In this document: piece after piece, positions 13,055 through 24,642 of the stretch
Numbering within the stretch: the first letter of the stretch is position 1
Layout: each line of letters opens with the position of its first letter
NCBI GenBank assembly: GCA_918026815.1
Contig: CAKJVC010000124.1
Location: 434,001 to 498,000, forward strand
Direction: 5' to 3'
Length of the DNA stretch: 64,000 bases
Origin: Chalara sp. BL73
Taxonomy: Eukaryota; Ascomycota; Leotiomycetes; Helotiales
The notes under the pieces: model-generated
What the model saw: the letters and a program-made list of their open reading frames with translations, nothing else
The model's database searches: none
Told to the model about the DNA's origin: nothing
Translations under genes and position numbers: made by a program

Positions 13055-13473
13055 TCAACGCTTCTCCTCCGTTGCATTAGCTTTCTGGGAAAATCCCAAT
13101 CGCCTATTGAAGTCAGTAACAGAGTAAACAGCATGTCACCCTCGTAATAATTGTACAACATATACGAGGTGGATAGGTAGAAATTCAAGAAACCAGGGAA
13201 CTCTAGATGGAGCAGCTCCATTCAAGACAGGCTTATGGGCATAAGACCTTCAGAACAAGATACCGTGCATGCTCAAACCCAAAGTCACCACTCAAGGGTA
13301 TTTAAACTGATAGGAAAGACTCCGTACCTCAACCCAGAATTGATAGTTTCCTGTGTTGACCGTCCAAGCTCCTTCTCCTCGCGGTTGATTCTCGTTGCGG
13401 CAGCAGACAGCCCAATAAAAAGAGCGAAAATTGGATCCCCAACCTTGGAGATCAGATGAACAGGCGTAGGCAT
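13055..13473 (-). CDS. nce101: Nce101-like small membrane protein (non-classical export protein 1), one intron
   Basis: A 64-residue protein of the Nce101 family; the yeast member was linked to export of leaderless proteins, and its exact role is unclear. Exon 1 (13328-13473) encodes MPTPVHLISKVGDPIFALFI followed by GLSAAATRINREEKELG, the hallmark of the family: an N-terminal membrane helix with DP(I/L)FA(I/L)FIG and then a basic/acidic RINREEKE turn. Exon 2 (13055-13103) adds RLGFSQKANATEEKR and a stop. The 224-bp intron (13104-13327) is longer than the others here; its acceptor follows an ACTGAC branch point by about 10 bases and closes the frame. Without exon 2 the frame would read into unrelated sequence, so automated callers may miss or misjoin this gene. 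Family clear; exon 2 likely. Confidence 0.8.
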
Positions 13474-13773
13474 CTTTGATATGATGATCCGGTAATGTTT
13501 GGAAGGAAGTGAAGCCCTTGATTGCTGGGTCGGATACGCTGTTGATTTGCTTGATGGAAAGGCTTGGCGAAATGGCTTTCTATTTAAGCCTCACCTACCC
13601 ACCTACCCCGTGTCCTGCCCACATCGATGACTTATGCCTCGGACAACATATCTTCCTACCACTTTTACGTTACTTCTGATGGAATAGATGGGAGGGTTTA
13701 GCTCTTAACGTCACTTAAGATACAGTATAAAAACGATCACGCACAGGAAATCTTGAAAACATTGAGAATAAAA

Positions 13774-13783
13774 ATCACGTGAT
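13774..13783. promoter_or_regulatory. ATCACGTGAT palindrome upstream of nce101
   Basis: A perfect 10-bp palindrome containing the TCACGTGA 8-mer found also near rpn8 and atp15. It lies about 300 bp upstream of the nce101 start and about 200 bp beyond the ggc1 stop, so nce101 is the likelier target. Function is inferred from the motif class only. Confidence 0.35.
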
Positions 13784-13980
13784 AAATATTGAGATCTAAG
13801 ACTGGTTGTTGTCAAGAGTCGAGTATCTTTCATGTTGTGTCTAATCCAAAGCTATCTACAAAGAATAGTTCATTATATACTCTCTAGTTTACGCTTTGCT
13901 AATCAACGCCATTCACCCCAGACCTGCCCCTTTTGTGTAGTAGCTAGCAATATAGAATCGTCTCGTCTTCATCACATTCC

Positions 13981-15302
13981 CTATTTCTTGCTAAACGCAA
14001 CGTCGAAGGCAGGAATCAACGTCTGTGCAAGCCAAAATGAGAAGACAAGCTTTGGACCGGTCATGAGAAGCTATGTCATGTTAGCCAAATGGTAGTCATG
14101 GGAGATGTATGCTTTTTATGGAGCCCATACCTTGGGTGTTAGGCCCTTGAAGAAACTTGTGAATCCTTCGTTCTTGACCATGCTTCGGATTATCTTAATT
14201 CCACTCTCTGGGTTCTCAAAGTTCTTGTTCTGGATACGAGTCTTAATAACATCGAGTGGTGCTGATACGACCAAAGAAGCAGTAGCACCACCAATAGATG
14301 CAATGAAGTTTTGGAACCATGTGGCAGCATTATAATCTGTCAGCCCGAAGAGATATCCTTTTGTGAATGCAGATCCACCGAAGAGCTATAATCGTGTTAA
14401 AACAGGAGCTTTGGATGGCTCGCAGCATAACCTACAGCAAATGATCCTGGTGCATTTCTTGCAGCCGTCCATCCAGCACCTCGATATAATCCCATACCCT
14501 CATCACGCACTATTGCCAATACTCCACGTCCTCGAAAGGCAGCGGGGTTTGTTTGACGCTTGATCTTAAGCACATCAAGGGGAAGAAGGACGATTTCACC
14601 AATGCCAATAATGCTACAAAAAGTGGTTAGCCATTGCCTCACTGTATCCTACATCCGACCAACCTTCCAGCTACGGAGTGCATGATTGCCTTTCCGGTCT
14701 TTTTGCCAAAAGCCGCATCGAATTGATCGCCATAATGCTTCGCCAGGAAATCTCTCGCAAATGGTTGACCGCCATACTTGTATATACGTTGTGAAACCTG
14801 ACAGACGAAACATTAGCGTCTGGCATATATCGAGATTATCTTAATCTACCTTGTATCCTGCAGCGTATCCAAGACCGGGGAACAGTGAGAAGAATCTCTT
14901 TCCAATTGGGGCAGATGCTGAATCTCTGAAGATGACTGAGTTTAATTGCGAAGCGGATTTGATCTACGGCACCGTTAGCATTGTCTCTCTCTACACCCTC
15001 CCGCCGGCACATTAACTGAGCACACACCTTGACCTCGTTACTCATCAAACGCTTTGATATCGTGTCGACCTCCAATATGTTAGTGACTATATTCTTATCA
15101 AAGTTTATCGGAGCATACTGGGTGGAAGACGGCAAGCTCAGCAATACCAGCAGACCCTAAGACATTGTAAGCATTACCCTTCCCACGCAAGCGAACCTGC
15201 GGCATGACAATCGCACGTACCAGATCCTAATAATCGTGCCAAAGTCGACTCCGCCTTATAGTCGGCCTTCGCTCCTGGTGCAACAGCTGCAATTGGTGAC
15301 AT
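13981..15302 (-). CDS. ggc1: mitochondrial GTP/GDP carrier Ggc1 (Yhm1/Shm1), seven introns
   Basis: Mitochondrial carrier-family protein exchanging matrix GDP for cytosolic GTP; in yeast its loss disturbs iron balance and mtDNA. Eight exons give about 310 residues. The family's three carrier signatures are all present: FHPVDTISKR (first), LLPLDVLKIKRQTNP (second), SAPLDVIKTRIQNKNFENP (third). Yeast Ggc1 shares long runs such as FPGLGYAA-YKV-QR-YKYGGQPFA and YRG-GWTAARNAPGSFALFGG, which is why I name it rather than calling it a generic carrier. Introns have fungal donors; two of them use GTTGGT and GTACGT. It starts at MSPIAAVAP (15302) with a short non-cleaved N-terminal extension. The stop is TAG at 13981. 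Confidence 0.93.
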
Positions 15303-16482
15303 TGTTGGCGATTATAAAACAATTAAACGGAAGGGAACTAGAGGAACGGGACAGTAAGAAATCTATGGTAGATTCTAAACCTGGTATAAACTGGAAATGA
15401 ATGTTGACAGAGACCTCTCGACAAAAAATTGATCAACGCGTACTTTTTGGATTTTAAAAAGTGCTGCCACTGTCATTTCTTTGCAGGGATTGATGGTCCG
15501 AGCGCTGGGCATGCTGGGCATGGAGCATCGCCGAGCCTCCAGTTTTTCTTTCAATATCACTTCTCCTAACCCTTGCTTTATCTACCTGCTTAAAAGTCCT
15601 TCTTGCATATGCATCTCATATCTTCTAAGGCTTCCGGTCACATACTCTCCAATGCTGGTAGGCCTCATTCGAGCACCTCATAAACAGTAAGGCATTGTCG
15701 AGTAGCCCAGAAAAACCAGGACCAAGCTTATATTATGCGATGCCACTAGAATACCACACACCTAGATATTCGCCATACGAATACCTACGGTAATGGTCTC
15801 CTTGATGTCATAGGGCTATATCGTTAGGCGTTGTTCTTGGACCTTGTGAATTATCCTCTATTTTTGTGAGAGCACATAAAGTAGCCATTTGTTTCATTCT
15901 CATTTTATACAAGTGATACCTTGATTTCATGTGTTTATGTTTTCTTCCATAGTACCAAATGGCAAGGTTCAACTCATATAAGCGGCCACGAGCACTATCG
16001 TTCGCCGTTATTTGTCATTCGTGCTGATGAGTTTTGAGTTTTATGTTTGGTCGGGTTCATCCAGAAGATCTGATCTTCATGTTGCGCATTGTCTGCAGAC
16101 TATAAATTTTGAGCTATGCTATCTAAAAAAGTAATTGACGGCAATTTCAGCTATTTCTTGACGAGGCATAACGACAATTATTATGATACATATGCTCACT
16201 GGTTAGGATAGGGATAGTGCTTCTTTTCTTTGCTCATACAGAATCATAATTCCGTTGTAGTGACTGCTGCTGAGCTGCAATGCCACACATACTTATGTTG
16301 CTGGCCTGGGTCCCAAGTTTTATCCATAATGCGCATTGAACTCGGCCTTCCTTTTACATGATGCTCTTTCCACAGCAGCTTTATGTCAGAGTCAGAGCCT
16401 CCATCCACCAAATTATTCCTAATCATGGCCGTCAGCCTCTCGTTTCTTTTGCCCAGCTAATTGCGGCCGGTGATGTGCTCAG
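15303..16482. other. intergenic, no gene seen
   Basis: About 1.2 kb between ggc1 and the RBR remnant. It holds the ggc1 promoter and possibly lost 5' parts of the RBR gene. I searched on the plus strand for upstream RING zinc ligands that could splice to 16483 and found none. Confidence 0.45.
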
Positions 16483-17217
16483 CTCCCCTGCCACTATAAC
16501 TTTTGTCGATCTTGTCTCACAAACTTCTTCAAACTTGCGATAGTAGATGCATCTAAATTTCCTCGTTGCTACTCACGGTCCATTGTACTTGACTATGTAC
16601 AAGACCTCTTGACGATAAGCCTCATCGAGCAATACAAAGACAAGAAGCTCGAATACGAGACCCATGATCGTACATATTGCTCTGCTGATAGCTGTTCAGT
16701 TTTCATTCCACCAGACAATATCAACAATAGCCGTGCAAGTTGTCCCAAATGTGACTTTGTAACATGCAGCTTGCGCAAGCAGGCATCTCACGTTGGAGGC
16801 TGTGCCGCCGGCGTCGATTTACAGCACGTATTGAAGTTCTTGAAGGATTACATCAAGGGCCAACAATGTGAAAACTGTTTCGAGGGCATAGAACTCGAAT
16901 CTAGCCGCAACCATGTCACGTAAGTAAATAATCCTGTCTTCTCAGTTTGTGTCAAAACCCACAGGTCCCGTTGTGGCCATCAGTTCTGTTATAAATGCGG
17001 TATGAGGCGGAAGACCTGTGGGTGTCATCAGTTCAATGACAATCCCAATCCACTGGACCGAGCGGATGAACCACGGCCTCCCATTCTCGCGGAGGATAAT
17101 TACCACCACCTTTACTGGGAGCGTTCGTGCTACCGGCGCTACGGGAGCTGTGAGCTTGATGCAGATATTCTGACTTGTCCTCAATGCGGCATGGTTCGCT
17201 GCAATATTTGCAGATAG
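16483..17217 (+). pseudogene. RBR (RING-IBR-RING) E3 ligase remnant, 5'-truncated with lost zinc ligands
   Basis: An open frame of 229 residues spliced once (intron 16920-16964) matches the C-terminal two thirds of fungal RBR ubiquitin ligases. It begins in RING1 (PCHYNFCRSCLTNFFKLA, then FPRCYSR), continues with the IBR (LIEQYKDKKLEYE, RTYCSADSCSVFIPP, CPKCDFVTC) and RING2 (RCGHQFCYKCG), and ends in the usual Cys-rich tail (LTCPQCGMVRCNIC). The first Cys pair of RING1 and the normal acidic N-terminal part are missing, and no upstream exon could be found: an in-frame TGA lies just before 16483. Several zinc-ligand positions are substituted: SLRKQ where SLCK is expected, and SSRNHVTSRCG where CNHxTCRCG is expected, which would also remove the catalytic-region cysteines. 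I read it as decayed or strongly diverged. A paralogue lies at 39662-40849. Confidence 0.65.
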
Positions 17218-19031
17218 GTGGTTTGAGTATTTACATCTAACTTGCGCCTACCAACCCTCAACTCATTTTATGCGTGGGACACTGATACGCGCTCGCTGAC
17301 CGCAAAACCCCATGTTCTTTCGACCAACTATCAATCTGTACTTGTTTCCATCTTTCTTCTCAGAAAATCGCAGGCATAGATCTCGACTCTAATCACTCAA
17401 TATCAATGGGCTGGTCACCGCAAAGACTTTCGACAGTTCCCCAATACAAAGGCATTATTCCCCATGCCAGATAATTTCAAAATTGGTCATGTATCAAAGG
17501 TCGCTGACAGACTCCCTAGGCCGTCACTGGGTTCTGTCCCTAAGTTACTTTTTCATTTATCATGCTGAATAATGATGATACATTGGGTATCCTTTACTCT
17601 TTGTGAATTTTATGGCGCATAAATTGATATTCGGGAAGATACTTCCAATCTTGCGAAAGTAGGGTATTGCACCTCATAGCCCCATGCCCTATTTTCGGCC
17701 TCACGTACACTCTCCCTGGAGAAGTCGGTACATACATACGTACGGGCTCTCTACGTAAGATGCTCATGGTTAATTTTATAATAAAATGTTTTCTTTGGTG
17801 TCCAAGAGGCGGCTCATGCATGTGATTTGCAGTATTTTGGCCCCCGCTACAACGTTGTTCACAAGTGTCATTCAATTACCATCACCCTATAATGTCGTCC
17901 AGCATTCGGTGTCTAGCAACCGAAAGGCTTCCCATCGTCTTCCTCAAGCTTCTTTCAGTAAAGCTGTTAGCCTACAAATCCGTCAGATTCCTTCGCTCTT
18001 TAAGTCTAATTTTTAAACTCAACTGATCTTGTATTACATCACTGAAATAGCTATCCGCAGCACAATCGCCACCTAGATAATTGTACATACTCGACCTTCA
18101 ACACGCCGGCTCTCTGCTCAGCGTGTTTGTGCAACCATAGATGACTCAGCTACCAAAGAAAGAGGTTTACCGGTGCTCGACTGAGCTAGAAGGAAGGTTG
18201 GGTACACACGCATTACTTCTCTGTAGGGAGCTCGCTTAGTCAGGGGTATCCCTGTGTAACATTCCTTGAATGTCTGATATATCTGTAGACATTCCTGTAC
18301 GAAGTAAGACCCAAGATCAACCAAGGAGATGAAACCATTTGTAACTTGGCGTGATCAAAATTATCTAAGCTAATAAAGAGGTGAAATCAGGTTCATGTTT
18401 AATTTTTAAGTCGATTTGTCCTAGAGTGGCACACAGCAATGGAGAAGTAACGTGAGCTTCTGAACATTTGCCATTCTTCAAGTCTTAATTCTCTAAATAC
18501 GGTCGGAGTACTTGAACGCTCTTGATATTTCAGTAGCCATTTAGGCGTTCAAAGGTATTTGTCACTCTGCCTCCTTCTCAAATCCCGTTAACTACAGCTC
18601 GTATTCAACACACCTGGTATCTCACATCGCATATAGATTCTTGGAACTCTGAAACATGCTTACCGATCACATGAGACGGAACCAGGAAGTCTTTTTTTCC
18701 AGAGTGTTGGGAGGTTCCACGTGTTCACCCATTCATACAAGTTGGGGTCTGGGGGTGGAGATATGTCAACCTGTATCAGACGAGTTTCATTCAAAAGTTA
18801 GTAGGTCCACCTTGCATAGCCTGTGTCAACGACACTTCCGAATCGATCATATCATTTCAAAGAGAGCGAGCGCGAGAGGCAAGAATATGAATGTGCAATA
18901 AAATATGGCTTCCAGAACTCATCTAAATATTTAATTTCTCTAAAAACATATACCCTGGTATCAAACCGTTCCGTATTCCAAATTATTCTCCACATTTCTC
19001 TCGTTCACCTCATCAATTACGCTCCTATCGC
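17218..19031. other. intergenic, no gene seen
   Basis: About 1.8 kb of AT-rich sequence between the RBR remnant and the 3' end of the carbonic anhydrase gene. Short frames on both strands lack motifs. The right end should include the carbonic anhydrase 3' untranslated region. Confidence 0.5.
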
Positions 19032-20519
19032 TCAGAGATTTAAGCTTGAACCTAGGTCAATGCCGATTAAATCTTTAACAATGTCAACAACGTTCCCAGA
19101 GCTTCCATCGACGACCCTTACATTGCCTGCTTCCTCGCTCGTTTCTCCCTCTTCTGTAGCTTCCTCTTCTGTGGCACCTTCTGCTGCTTCTTCCTCTGCT
19201 AGCTTGGCCGCTTCTTCTTCGGCTTTCTTCGCTGCTTCTTCTTCTGCTAGCTTAGCAGCCTCCTCTTCGGCTGCGGCTGGTTCCTCAGCGGCCTGCTCGC
19301 CCTCTGCAGCTTCTCCCTCGGCTGCGGCTGGTTCTTCAGCGGCTTGCTCGCCTTCTGCAGCTTCTCCCTCGGCTGCAGCTGGTTCTTCAGCGGCTTGCTC
19401 GCCCTCTGCAGCTTCTCCCTCTGCCGCTGCTGCAGTGCTTTCGGCTGGAGCAGCGGACTCAGTTGGAGTAGCGGGCTCGGCTGCAACAGGGGCGGAAGCC
19501 ACTCCGGCAACAGCAGCTGCGGATAGAGACAGAAGGTTGGGTGAATTTGGGGTGTTCTGAATGAAACGAGAGTTGAACCCTACAACAGCCTTAACCTTGT
19601 TGAAGCTAGCGACATCCAAGGGGAGTTGTTGAGAAGTAACAAAGAATGTGAGACCCTCTGCACAGGGTGGTGTCGTGAGAGAACCTGTCATGTGTTAGAT
19701 TATTTTTGAGTGCTGTGAATTAGACTTACCAGTGTATTGATGGAGGTTCTGTCCTTGGATAGCAGCGACGACTGGTGCGAAGGCAAGAGGCCCAACCTCG
19801 GTGACAGTACCGGGATTCGAGATCTCTCCAATCTTATCGAAAATGGTTGAGATGAGTTCGGTTGTCTCACCTCCCTCGGAGAGCTGGAAATGTGCAGCAA
19901 TAACAGCGATAGCTCCATCTATTAATCTCCGATTAGCACTTTTCTATAAAATAAAAAGTTAAATATACCTGCTGCCTCGTGGACCATGTGCATCTCAAGT
20001 GGGAAGTACTCTCCGTCGACAGTGTGCTCGCTAGGCGAATGGAAGTGGAACTGCTTCAGCTCGAACTCCTTTCCACCAACGGTGGTCTTAGCGCCAGTGC
20101 CTTCCATTACTACCTCGACAGTGGTACCGATGTTCTCAAATTCTGTAGTAGCTACATCTGGGAACTCAATGGTAAGATCAGTGCCGGCGATGGTTGTTGT
20201 GGTTGTATTGGTGACATCGATAGGCGATTGAATTGTATTAGTCGAGCAGCCTGTAAACTCTGTGCTCAGGGACGCCCATTGTGTTCTTCACTACTATTAG
20301 TCCATGAGATTCAAACTCGAAGCTTTCTTCTTACGGTCCATCAGCACCAAGGTATCCAAACTTGCCAACCTCTACAACCTTTTCCGCAGCACCGTCTTCC
20401 TGACGCTTGATTTTGGTCTGTCTTCTCAGTAAAGAGGTTCCATGACCACAGGATGCAGAAACGCCATCGAAAATGCTAGAGAGAGCGATGGCCACCAGGG
20501 CAGAGCGAATAGAAACCAT
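19032..20519 (-). CDS. secreted alpha-carbonic anhydrase with Ala/Glu repeat tail, three introns
   Basis: Zinc enzyme hydrating CO2 to bicarbonate, probably extracellular or wall-associated. Exons 20335-20519, 19969-20285, 19730-19918 and 19032-19684 sum to 447 residues in frame. Residues 1-22 are a signal peptide (MVSIRSALVAIALSSIFDGV) followed by a dibasic region (LLRRQTKIKRQ) resembling a propeptide. The catalytic domain shows the alpha-class pattern: QSPIDV, then QFHFHSPSEHTVDGE with two zinc histidines, EMHMVHE with the third, and GSLTTPPCAEGLTFFV. After the domain (from about residue 300) comes a low-complexity tail dominated by AEGEAAEGEQAAEEPAA units, three of them from a 51-bp tandem repeat, and a final DIVKDLIGIDLGSSL segment that could be amphipathic. 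No GPI signal is evident. Enzyme class is secure. Confidence 0.92.
19269..19421. repeat. three tandem copies of a 51-bp coding repeat
   Basis: Three consecutive near-identical 51-bp units (19269-19319, 19320-19370, 19371-19421) encode the 17-residue acidic/Ala unit in the carbonic anhydrase tail. They differ by a few third-position or single changes. Being a multiple of three, copy number can vary without breaking the frame. Confidence 0.85.
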
Positions 20520-22238
20520 GATTTTGGTTCTTCGGAGGACAAATTAAGCGGAATGGGGAAATGGTATGAAGTAAAGAATGACGCCGAGGGTACAGTAAGG
20601 AGCGCCGGCGCTGAGAATGAAGGTAATGTTCTGAAAAGATAGAGAATGAAGAGCAAGTGAATGGATGAGGATATAACGCCACATGGAGATCCGCTTCTTA
20701 ATATCTTTTTCAACCCATGGCATACCAAGGCCCAAGGTCTTGGTATTCCGTCAAAAACACTGGCTTACGGTGCTTTGAGACCTTACTTTTCCGAAGACAA
20801 CTATGATAGACCATTCGCGACCCCTAGGTCAATGAGATTTGACTCCATCCATGTCCGGAGGTCCCCACAGCGGTCGAAGCTGATTTGTTCCATGCGTAGA
20901 ATACCAAGCCGACACAAGTCCGACTCGTCAATGCTTGACTGCTGCGCCAAATCCTCCTTGGCTGAAGTCTTCAGAAAAGACAAAGGTGGAAACCGACAAG
21001 CAAAGACCTGAAGCAGGAAGCAAAAGCTTGGGAGGTCTGACAATTGCCAAGTAGCCATCCAATCATTGAAGTCCTGAATGTTTCCAACCCCGGATATTCC
21101 CTTGGACATGAAGCTTGGTATAAGTTTGACATGTCCCACTGTAGTCTAGATCAAGGAGGCAGCCCCTAAATTTGCCGAGAGATAACCCAATCCCCAGCAC
21201 GTGCAGCTCTTGGGCCGAGCCTTTTTTTTGCTGGGCAAAGTCTTGGGGGAAAGGTTCTCTTATAAGCGCGCGCACTGCCCATGCCCAGTTGTTGGCATGG
21301 CTTGGTTTCAAAGGCTTAACCCATCCAAAAATGGGTTAAGCCGTTTCGAAGCTTGAGACGGCGACGAAAAATCATCCGATTCTGGAGCATGGACCTCTGT
21401 GGGGTGGCATTAGTGCGTTTAGGCTTGTGCCTCCATACGTGCTACTACTGGGCTGTACCAGCGATTAAGCATCCATACAAGGATAGCTTACAGCAATATT
21501 GAATTTGAAATAGTATTTGTTAGAAAATGTGACGGAATTCCCTTCCATTTTGTTACAAAAAAGTAAAACTAACTTCGTTGTTCTTTATAACTCCTCCAAC
21601 TCTCATTGGCCCTTGGCTCCAAAGCATTATATGAAAGTAGCCTCCGGCACTTAGAACTATTGCAACAACAAGCGACAATGAAGCTAGAGCATTGGTTTCA
21701 CACATTTTGGAAGCTTGACTCGCTGATGGCTGAATGCGACTGGCTGGGCGCTATTAGTGCGGCGCCAGATTCCTCATCAAGGCTCAAAAATTTCCGGTCT
21801 CCGAATTCGAACATGATGCGAGCCGGGAAGATCACACGGCAACGCTCTACGAACTCTATTTTTCAAGGAAGATCGATTTAAGAGGCTATGCAAGGCTATG
21901 CTTTCCTTTTCCAAACATATGCTTGCTATGAATTTTCTTATCACTATCTTGGCTCCTTCCTCTCGTTTGAAAGGTTGATTGTGCAGAACTATGCATTAAG
22001 GAATTTAACAAGTTCTGGCGGAGGTGGAGCTACTCATTCCGAATTGTGCGAAATTGGATTTGCAGTGAAAAATAGTAAGCAAAAAATTAAGCCGCCTAGA
22101 AGGCTCGGAGATAAGCTGGTGTTTTAATGTCTCATTACAACGCAGGATCTGACCAAATGTTCACCCCACTCGGTTGCGCACGCTGGAGAGTAGATTATGA
22201 ATTACTACAGACGTCTATACTCAGATCTCCAAGGTATG
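20520..22238. other. intergenic with one strong hairpin
   Basis: About 1.7 kb between carbonic anhydrase (its promoter lies here) and the 3' end of mak10. Short frames show no domains. The only clear structure is an inverted repeat at 21313-21342, listed separately. Confidence 0.5.
21313..21342. repeat. 11-bp perfect inverted repeat with 8-nt loop
   Basis: GGCTTAACCCA and its exact reverse complement TGGGTTAAGCC flank an A-rich 8-base loop. With one bulged base the pairing continues outward for several A-T/G-C pairs (about 21305-21350). It could be a cruciform or terminator-like element, or a small foldback mobile-element remnant; no target-site duplication was evident. Confidence 0.6.
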
Positions 22239-24642
22239 TCAGGAAATCTTGACAGCTTTTGGCACCACCCACCAGTCATGATACCCCTTTCCAGGCTTAG
22301 GCATCTCAATCTTGATATTTACTTGTCCCGTTTTCCCTGTCTTCTCTACGGCTTCTCGAAGGTTTAAAATTGTGATACCCGTGAAGATACATGCCTTTAG
22401 ACAGTCTTTTACATTTTTCAGCCAGCGATCGTGCGAGCCCTGGCAGAAAGCTTCTGTGGCATCCAGTTTACTGAGGACCTCAAACGCTTTTTTGGCTCCA
22501 GCGACCGATTCCGCGGCGAATTTCAGAAGATCTACACTCGATTCATTTTGTTGCTTAACAATACCGGTGAGATCTTCGAAGGGAATAAGCTCCGGTAGAC
22601 CGATTCCAACGAAAGGCTTCATCCGCACTTCATACCGCATATGAGCATTGCTATAAGGTCTCGGGAGGGTATAGAGAAGCGAGTACCGATCGAGGACCGT
22701 GAATAAAGAGGACAATGCATTGGCAAATCCATATGTAGCCGCGGCTTCTAGTGCTGAGTAGTTAAGGAAAGATGTAGCTTTAGAGAATTCTGCTTGGCTC
22801 TGGCTGATGCCCTCCGCGTTCTTACCGCGATAAGCGGCGTGAGCACGCAATATGAACCCTCGGATCCGCTCTATATGCTGGCTTCGCATATTTGATAAGT
22901 ATTGCAAATACCAATACATTCCAGCCAGTTCATCTGGCTGGTAGATCTCAAGTTCGAACCCCATTTGCACGATCCATTCCATTTGGCGAAGCTTGAAATG
23001 ATATACCCAAGATGATAGTGGAAACGCATAGATGGCATCACCTGAAATCGTTTTATCGACGGCTGGAACTTCCTTTGTGTATGTGCGAAGTTCTACGTCA
23101 AGCTCCTCGGCATCAACCTGGAGGCTGTCCCAGTCTGCAATGTTGTGTCGTAGTAAACGTCGGATACGACACCGGTTCTGGCAAATGGTCCGTAAAAGAT
23201 CTAAATATGACCCAGCAGCTCGTGAACGAAACAACTCCATCCTTGCGGCGATTTGGAACCGCGGGTCAGTTGGTATTTCAATCTCATCGTTGTCCCGATC
23301 TAGCAGTACACTTGCTGGAAGGGTGGTGAGGGCAAAATCCTCATCAAGTATCTGGCGGATTGACATTGTGCCAAGGAATATCATATCGCCAAACAAATAG
23401 TGCTGGAGTAGAGTTCGTATGTAGACCGATGGTTGCGGTTGTCGTGCTTGAAAATGGATTACAAATGTCTATATCTAAGGTTAGTAGAGAGTCAGGGAAA
23501 ATGATAGCATCTATCCTACCATTAGGCTTTGACTATCATGATACCTAAGCACGTCTACAACGGCTGATGCGTCTCGACAAAGATTCTCGAGATGATTGAA
23601 TGCAGCAGCGTCACTAACCTCCACGATAGGACGAGGTGGCACAGTGCTTGCGAGTTTGCGTTGGATTTTGACGCTGAATGAGCTGGGGACTGGCTTCCCT
23701 AATTTGATAGATGATTTGAGCTTGGGTACGTATGTCAGTAGATCTTGCCATAACCCTTTTTGGGTTGGGAATGTCCTTGAATTGGCTGTTTCCACTGCAC
23801 TGAGAAACTTGGTTCGAAAATCAAGGCGACAGATCAAAGCTTCCTTCAAGTTCGGAACAAGAGTGTTGTCGGTAGAAAGGCGATCTGTGGTTCGTTTTAG
23901 GAAATCAACGACCAAAGTGTGATCTATCGCTTCCAGAAGGCTTCTGTTATAAGTATGAGTGACGAAATCCTCATCCTAGGAATAATACTACATTAGAGCC
24001 AATCTCCTGCAACGTAAGGTATTCAGAACATACTTCGTAGTAGTGTTCTGCTTTGACGCGATCATTTATGAAGGAGCATGTCTTGACAAGGCCCAAGCAA
24101 TAAGCTCTTAGTACCTGTAATTGAAGAGATTCATCATCGGAACAGCTCTCGCTTCGGTCGAAGTACGTGTCTTCCACCTTCAGAGGAGTCGGCATCATAA
24201 TCCTATCAATGTACAGACTTGTAAAAATAGTTTGTGAAAGGGGGTATCCCATATGCCAGGCCATCTATGTAATATTAGGCTGTCTTCTCATTTTGATCTC
24301 AAAGGATTATTACCTCATGACACAGAAGTTGATCAATGATACCTATTATCTCCTCAGGAAGGAGTGGCTTGCCATAATCATATTCATCGTCCATAGTCTC
24401 TCCAGGCTCGAGGTACCCGCTATCCATTTTGCGATCCATAATCTAACCATTTAAGCAGTTGATCATCCCGAAGGCTCCAACATTACCGACCTCTAATGCG
24501 CCAACCGATTCAAAAAGTGTAAAATGCGGATCTTTTACGAGTTGACCTAATTCAAGCTCTGGCAGTGTCAACACGTGACATAGAACGGTGAGGACCTTCA
24601 CGAACGTTGGGCAGCATGCGTAAATTGCTCAGTGATATCCAT
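22239..24642 (-). CDS. mak10: NatC auxiliary subunit Mak10/Naa35, five introns
   Basis: Ribosome-anchoring subunit of the NatC N-terminal acetyltransferase (Naa30-Naa35-Naa38), which acetylates Met-hydrophobic starts. Six exons (24606-24642, 24491-24558, 24314-24442, 24034-24264, 23520-23975, 22239-23468) sum exactly to 716 residues. Diagnostic segments near the N-terminus are MDITEQFTHAA, KDPHFTLFESVGALEIMD, KMDSGYL, LLPEEIIGIIDQLLCHEMAW and HMGYPLSQTIFTSLYID, which are the conserved core of Mak10. The rest is helical, with FGDMIFLGTMSIRQILDEDF mid-protein. The first two donors (GTTCGT, GTCGGT) are non-consensus but are the only ones that keep the conserved frame. Stop at 22239. Identity is confident; first exon slightly less so. 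Confidence 0.9.

Noticed and set aside
18823..19560. Plus-strand frame of 245 residues rich in Ser and Ala
   Set aside because: It is the antisense of the carbonic anhydrase repeat tail; the repeat unit alone keeps it open.
22950..22975. GTTCGAACCCC resembling a tRNA B-box
   Set aside because: Inside the mak10 coding sequence, with no A-box or cloverleaf around it.
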